Of a stretch of DNA of 11,167 nucleotides, positions 7,762-11,167 are shown piece after piece. The notes beneath the pieces are model-generated. The model did not search any database and was not told the DNA's origin. It was given only the letters and a program-made list of their open reading frames with translations. Within the stretch, counting starts at the first letter, position 1, and every line of letters starts with the position of its first letter. The stretch is taken from NCBI GenBank assembly GCA_003455235.1, contig DMRT01000220.1, positions 1 to 11,167 on the forward strand. Direction: 5' to 3'. Source of the DNA: Chitinophagaceae bacterium (GTDB taxonomy: Bacteria; Bacteroidota; Bacteroidia; Chitinophagales; Chitinophagaceae). Both the position numbers and the translations under genes were made by a program.

Positions 7762-8226
7762 ATGAAGCTGAATAAAAAAACCATTATACTCTTACTGGCC
7801 GTTTTGTTTACCGGTTGTGCCATCCTGTTCCCTGTTCCAAGAAAATACAGTTATGCGACAAAAGAAATAAGGGACCCGGCTTCTGCAGAAACAATTAAAT
7901 TGCTTGACACGACCGGTTGGTATGTTTGTAATTTCGGCGAGTCGGTTTTCAGCAAAATCAATTATCACCTGTTGGGATTCCGGCCAGGCAGGCGCCTGCT
8001 GTGGATGAACATTTCTGACACACTCACCCTTCAAAGCATAGCAAGGGCTGTACCTGATACGCATTGTTATATCATCGAGAAGAACGTGCTGAAAACACAG
8101 GTATATGTCAATTCTAAGGATGGGTTCAGCTACTGGCAGGGAAGGATATTCAGGGATTCCATTGAATTCTTTAGAATAAATAATATAAAACAACGGTTGG
8201 TTTATTATAAAGTGCTTTCAAAATAA
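7762..8226 (+). CDS. Small lipoprotein of unknown function
   Basis: A 154-residue predicted lipoprotein that I do not recognise. Residues 1-18 are a hydrophobic signal with two Lys near the start (MKLNKKTIILLLAVLFTG), and Cys19 closes the lipobox LFTGC. The mature part is about 135 residues, with no other membrane segment. It is rich in aromatic and basic residues towards the end (FSYWQGRIFRDSIEFFRI, LVYYKVLSK), suggesting a compact beta-rich fold. Besides the lipid-bearing Cys there are Cys56 and Cys102, which could form a disulfide in the envelope. The gene follows a terminator and has its own -7 promoter element, so it is a single-gene unit. It converges on the MORN-repeat gene with 37 bp between the stop codons. 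No function is assigned. Confidence 0.78.
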   Translation: MKLNKKTIILLLAVLFTGCAILFPVPRKYSYATKEIRDPASAETIKLLDTTGWYVCNFGESVFSKINYHLLGFRPGRRLLWMNISDTLTLQSIARAVPDTHCYIIEKNVLKTQVYVNSKDGFSYWQGRIFRDSIEFFRINNIKQRLVYYKVLSK

Positions 8227-8230
8227 TGAA

Positions 8231-8247
8231 GCAGCAATTCCTGCTGC
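8231..8247. terminator. Possible weak bidirectional terminator between convergent genes
   Basis: GCAGCA (8231-8236) pairs with TGCTGC (8242-8247) around an ATTCC loop, in the 37-bp gap between two convergent stop codons. CTCTTTC follows on the + strand and TTCATTATTTT on the - strand. The stem is short and the U-tracts are interrupted, so this is a modest call supported mainly by position. Confidence 0.4.
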
Positions 8248-8263
8248 ACTCTTTCACATACTA

Positions 8264-9400
8264 TCAATCAAAGGTGAAATTATACCTGTATGAAATTGTA
8301 TTGCCTTCCTTCTTTATGATCGTGAGCTGAAAGTAGAGCGGCTTATCTGAGGTAGGTAATTTGGCATGCATGGTCATTGCATCCGATATCGGGTAAAAAT
8401 ACTGGTCGCCCCAGCTGGTCAATTTTTTAAAATCAACCGGTGTTCCTTTATCATTTACCCGGAAGGAAATTTTGAAAAAATTATCACCATCCACATAATC
8501 ACTGTAGCCATTCCTGCCATCGGTTTCCAACACCCGCCGCACCGCATCATTTACGAACGACCGGAAACTTTCCAGGTTTATCTCCAGGTTCACATTGCGT
8601 TTGGGTTTATCACCGGGGATATCTGCAATTGATGTAAAATTCCAGCATTTTACGATGTTAAACTGCTCCAGCCGTTCGATATAGGATATGGGAAAAAGGT
8701 CTTTTAACCGGGAGTTGGTTTTGTACTGAATGGTACCCTTTGCCATGCTTTTTTGCTCACCGGAAATAAATACACCCTTGTCGAATTTTTCTGTACAGTA
8801 AGGGTAGGTGCCGAAAAAAGATTTCCATTCACCATCCGGTTTCCCATCCACGATCCCGCCATAGGCAACTACTTTATTATAGGCAGTGGCATTGGCGGCA
8901 GCCACTTCTCCATTGAAAAATCCCTTTCCATCGGTAACCCTTCGTACCCCGCTGGTATCGTAGAACTGGAGCAGCAGGGTATCTGCCACGTTGATCAGCA
9001 GCACCCTGTCCGGTTTCCCGTTTGGATAAAAGAAAATCCAGCTTCCCGTGGCAGTATTATTCCTGTACCTGCCCCTGCTTTGCAGCTGACCGTCCGGATA
9101 AAAAGTCTCAAACTCACCGTTCTTTAACCCGTGTTCATAATATCCTTTCCCGATCACCACATCCTGTTTATTGATATCCGTAAATGACTGGTGAAAATTT
9201 CCGTTGGAATCCACATTTGTATAGCGCCTGTACTCTGCGCAACGTTCTTCTGTAAAGCTGAAACTTTTGTTGAAGTATAAGACCACACTGTCGTCTTTGA
9301 TCACATTGTAAAATTGAATAGTGTCCTGCCCCTCAGCAGTGGCAGCGAGGAAACACATACAGGAAACCAGCATGATCATTTTCAGGTTCAATGATTTCAT
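8264..9400 (-). CDS. Exported MORN-like repeat protein with possible TonB-C-like tail
   Basis: Predicted 378-residue secreted or periplasmic protein. Residues 1-25 are a Sec signal peptide (MKSLNLKMIMLVSCMCFLAA..., likely cleaved near AEG-Q). Residues ~84-215 hold degenerate MORN-variant (YwqK-like) strands: GKGYYEHGLKNGEFETFYPDG, RGRYRNNTATGSWIFFYPNG, GGIVDGKPDGEWKSFF and EKFDKGVFISGEQ. Residues ~280-365 (FVNDAVRRV ... FKISFRVNDKGTPVDFKKL ... YFQLTIIKK) have the layout of a TonB C-terminal domain: a helix, then a strand with a DKG turn, then a closing strand. This is tentative. No N-terminal transmembrane anchor or Pro-rich linker typical of TonB itself is visible. The start at 9400 is preferred over the in-frame ATG at 9607, which would run through the divergent promoters and overlap the start of htpG. 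It sits 22 nt downstream of a -7 promoter element. The biological role is unknown. Confidence 0.82.
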   Translation of the reverse strand: MKSLNLKMIMLVSCMCFLAATAEGQDTIQFYNVIKDDSVVLYFNKSFSFTEERCAEYRRYTNVDSNGNFHQSFTDINKQDVVIGKGYYEHGLKNGEFETFYPDGQLQSRGRYRNNTATGSWIFFYPNGKPDRVLLINVADTLLLQFYDTSGVRRVTDGKGFFNGEVAAANATAYNKVVAYGGIVDGKPDGEWKSFFGTYPYCTEKFDKGVFISGEQKSMAKGTIQYKTNSRLKDLFPISYIERLEQFNIVKCWNFTSIADIPGDKPKRNVNLEINLESFRSFVNDAVRRVLETDGRNGYSDYVDGDNFFKISFRVNDKGTPVDFKKLTSWGDQYFYPISDAMTMHAKLPTSDKPLYFQLTIIKKEGNTISYRYNFTFD

Positions 9401-9422
9401 CAATCCGGTTTTACGGGTAAAA

Positions 9423-9453
9423 CAAATGTAATTATTAAGCAGGTAAGATAAAA
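9423..9453 (-). promoter_or_regulatory. Promoter for the MORN-like repeat gene
   Basis: On the - strand TACATTTG (9430-9423) matches TAnnTTTG exactly. Nineteen bases further upstream is TTTT (9453-9450), one base from the -33 TTTG consensus. The box ends 22 nt before the ATG at 9400. This placement supports 9400 as the true start of translation. Confidence 0.65.
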
Positions 9454-9546
9454 GGGAGTGGGTGTTATTGGTCAGGCGACCAACAACGGCCAGGACGACT
9501 AACAACGCCAATAAATGCCATCCTGTCACCAAATTCTCATTGGTAT

Positions 9547-9562
9547 TATGTTTGTAAATTTG
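9547..9562 (+). promoter_or_regulatory. Two abutting -7-type elements upstream of htpG
   Basis: TATGTTTG (9547-9554) and TAAATTTG (9555-9562) both match TAnnTTTG exactly and touch end to end, ending 26 and 18 nt before the htpG ATG. Neither has a convincing TTTG at the usual 19-21 bp upstream. No CIRCE operator (TTAGCACTC-N9-GAGTGCTAA) is visible, so HrcA control is not supported by the sequence. Confidence 0.5.
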
Positions 9563-9580
9563 CCCCCTAAACAAAGAACT

Positions 9581-11167
9581 ATGCAAAAAGGGAGTATCCG
9601 GGTACAAACAGAGAATATTTTCCCGATCATCAAGAAGTTTTTATACAGTGAGCATGACATTTTTTTGCGGGAGCTTGTCAGCAATGCAGTGGATGCCAAC
9701 CAGAAGCTGAAAACACTTTCTTCCCTGGGGGAGGCCAAAGGTGAACTGGGCGACCTGAAGATTGAAATAAAGATCGACGCAGAGAAAAAAACGCTTACCA
9801 TCAGTGATACCGGCCTGGGGATGACGGCTGAAGAAGTGGACAAATACCTGAACCAGGTGGCATTCAGCGGCGCCGAGGAATTTTTGGAAAAATACAAGGG
9901 GCAGAACGAAGCCAATATCATCGGGCATTTCGGACTGGGTTTTTACAGCTCTTTCATGGTGAGTGACAGAGTGGAAGTGTTTTCCAGAAGTTATAAAGAA
10001 GGAAGTAAGGCGGTAAGATGGGAATGCGACGGCAGCCCGGAATTTACCCTGGAAGAAACGGAAAAGGAAACAAGGGGTACCGACATTGTTCTTCACCTGA
10101 ATGCCGAAAGTGAAGAATTTCTGGAAGAACACCGGATTGAATCTGTGCTGGAAAAATTCTGCCGCTTCCTGCCCGTTCCGATCTTCTTTAAAGACAAGCA
10201 GGTGAATAATCCCACGCCGGCCTGGACAAAGAAGCCATCAGAACTTACGGCTGAAGATTACCAGCATTTCTACAAAGAACTTTATCCCTTCAGCGAAGCG
10301 CCGCTGTTCTGGATACACCTGAACGTGGATTACCCCTTCAATCTTACCGGTATCCTGTATTTCCCGAAGATCAAGCAGAGCTACGAAATACAGAAAGACA
10401 AGATCCAGCTGTACAGCAACCAGGTATTTGTAACGGATGAAGTGAAGGATATCGTTCCCGAATTTTTGATGCTGATGCATGGGGTAATCGACAGCCCGGA
10501 CATTCCGCTGAACGTAAGCCGCAGTTATTTACAGGGCGATCCGAATGTGAAGAAGATCAATTCGCACATCACTAAGAAAGTGGCGGATAAGCTGGAAGAA
10601 ATTTTTAAAACCGACCGGAAGCAGTTTGAAGAGAAGTGGGAAAGCCTGGGACTGTTTGTGAAGTATGGGATGATGACGGATGATAAGTTCCTGGATAAGG
10701 CGAATAAGTTCCATGTCATACACGATGCAAAGGAAGATAAGTTTTATACGCTGGAAGAATACCGCCAGGCTGCCGAAATGCTGCAGAAGAATAAAGACGG
10801 CAAGCTGGTGATATTATATACCACCGACCCGGTTCAGCAGGATGCTTACATTCAGCAGGCCATTGCCAAGGGATACGTGGTGGTGAAACTGGAAACCATC
10901 ATCGATAACGGCTTTATCAACCAGATGGAGATGAAGTGGGAGAATGTGCAGTTTACCCGGGTTGACAGCGATATCATTGACAATATCATCGACAAACAGG
11001 AGGGGGGCGACAGTGTGCTGAGCAAAGACGATGAGGCAAAACTGAAAGATCTTTTTTCATTGCAGGTGCCCGACCTGAATGTATCGGTGGAAGTAAAGGG
11101 GCTGAGTGCAGAGGCACCACCGGTAATTGCCACCCGGCCGGAATTTATGCGACGTATGAAAGACATG
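9581..11167 (+). CDS. htpG: Molecular chaperone HtpG (Hsp90 family), 3' partial
   Basis: Cytosolic ATP-dependent Hsp90 chaperone; 529 residues are visible and the frame stays open to the window edge. Family members are usually ~610-630 residues, so most of the C-terminal dimerisation domain is missing. The N-terminal GHKL ATPase is intact: LRELVSNAVDA with catalytic Glu31 and Mg-coordinating Asn35, DTGLGM at Asp76-Met81, and the lid/G2 motif GHFGLGF at 115-121. The middle domain carries LNVSR with Arg314, the arginine that contacts the ATP gamma-phosphate. ATG 9581 fits the usual HtpG N-terminus, (M)QKGSIRVQTENIFP, and gives a leader of about 12 nt below the nearest -7 box. The gene is divergent from the MORN-like repeat gene across a 180-bp gap. 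No frameshift or substitution of a key residue is seen. Confidence 0.97.
   Translation, partial: MQKGSIRVQTENIFPIIKKFLYSEHDIFLRELVSNAVDANQKLKTLSSLGEAKGELGDLKIEIKIDAEKKTLTISDTGLGMTAEEVDKYLNQVAFSGAEEFLEKYKGQNEANIIGHFGLGFYSSFMVSDRVEVFSRSYKEGSKAVRWECDGSPEFTLEETEKETRGTDIVLHLNAESEEFLEEHRIESVLEKFCRFLPVPIFFKDKQVNNPTPAWTKKPSELTAEDYQHFYKELYPFSEAPLFWIHLNVDYPFNLTGILYFPKIKQSYEIQKDKIQLYSNQVFVTDEVKDIVPEFLMLMHGVIDSPDIPLNVSRSYLQGDPNVKKINSHITKKVADKLEEIFKTDRKQFEEKWESLGLFVKYGMMTDDKFLDKANKFHVIHDAKEDKFYTLEEYRQAAEMLQKNKDGKLVILYTTDPVQQDAYIQQAIAKGYVVVKLETIIDNGFINQMEMKWENVQFTRVDSDIIDNIIDKQEGGDSVLSKDDEAKLKDLFSLQVPDLNVSVEVKGLSAEAPPVIATRPEFMRRMKDM

Noticed and set aside
9401..9607. In-frame upstream start adding 69 residues to the MORN-like protein
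   Set aside because: It would overlap the htpG start and cover both divergent promoters; the signal peptide begins at 9400, 22 nt after a -7 promoter element.
9581..11167. Antisense open frames across htpG (for example 9641-10132 and 10852-11166)
   Set aside because: The + strand encodes an uninterrupted HtpG with all ATPase motifs, so the opposite frames are shadows.

Overview
The window looks like a chromosomal segment from a member of the Bacteroidota, quite possibly the Chitinophagaceae (the family is inference). Several signs agree. There is a TonB-dependent outer-membrane receptor ending in Phe. There are two lipoproteins with short lipobox signal peptides. A long secreted protein carries a type IX secretion (T9SS) C-terminal sorting domain. 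Matches to the Bacteroidota -7 promoter element TAnnTTTG lie upstream of three genes. Starts are preceded by A/T-rich sequence without Shine-Dalgarno motifs. I see no mobile element, tRNA, rRNA or CRISPR array.

Left part (1-7727): three genes lie on the + strand. First is the beta-barrel part of a TonB-dependent receptor, cut off at its 5' end by the window edge. After 44 bp comes a lipoprotein combining a DUF5689-like N-terminal region with a choice-of-anchor J (MAM/jellyroll-like) C-terminal domain. After a strong hairpin comes a 1332-residue secreted protein: signal peptide, lamin-tail domain (LTD), five tandem ~208-residue repeats and a T9SS sorting domain. Each repeat pairs an Ig-like module with a fibronectin-III-like module. 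A textbook intrinsic terminator at 7693-7727 closes the block. The set reads as a cell-surface apparatus: a TonB-energised pore, a lipoprotein that may sit at the surface, and a long secreted or surface-attached fibre. Its ligand cannot be read from the sequence.

Right part (7743-11167): a small unknown lipoprotein (+) has a -7 promoter element only 11 nt before its ATG. It converges on a 378-residue exported protein (- strand) with MORN-like repeats and a possibly TonB-C-like tail. That gene is divergent from htpG (+), the Hsp90 chaperone, which runs off the right end. The 180-bp divergent gap holds -7 promoter elements for both genes. These genes look like housekeeping or unrelated neighbours of the surface locus.

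The most unusual object is the repeat protein. Residues 389-903 contain no Lys or Arg and only three acidic residues. Its central repeats share near-identical DNA blocks at regular spacing. Every unit has one conserved Cys in each of its two modules.
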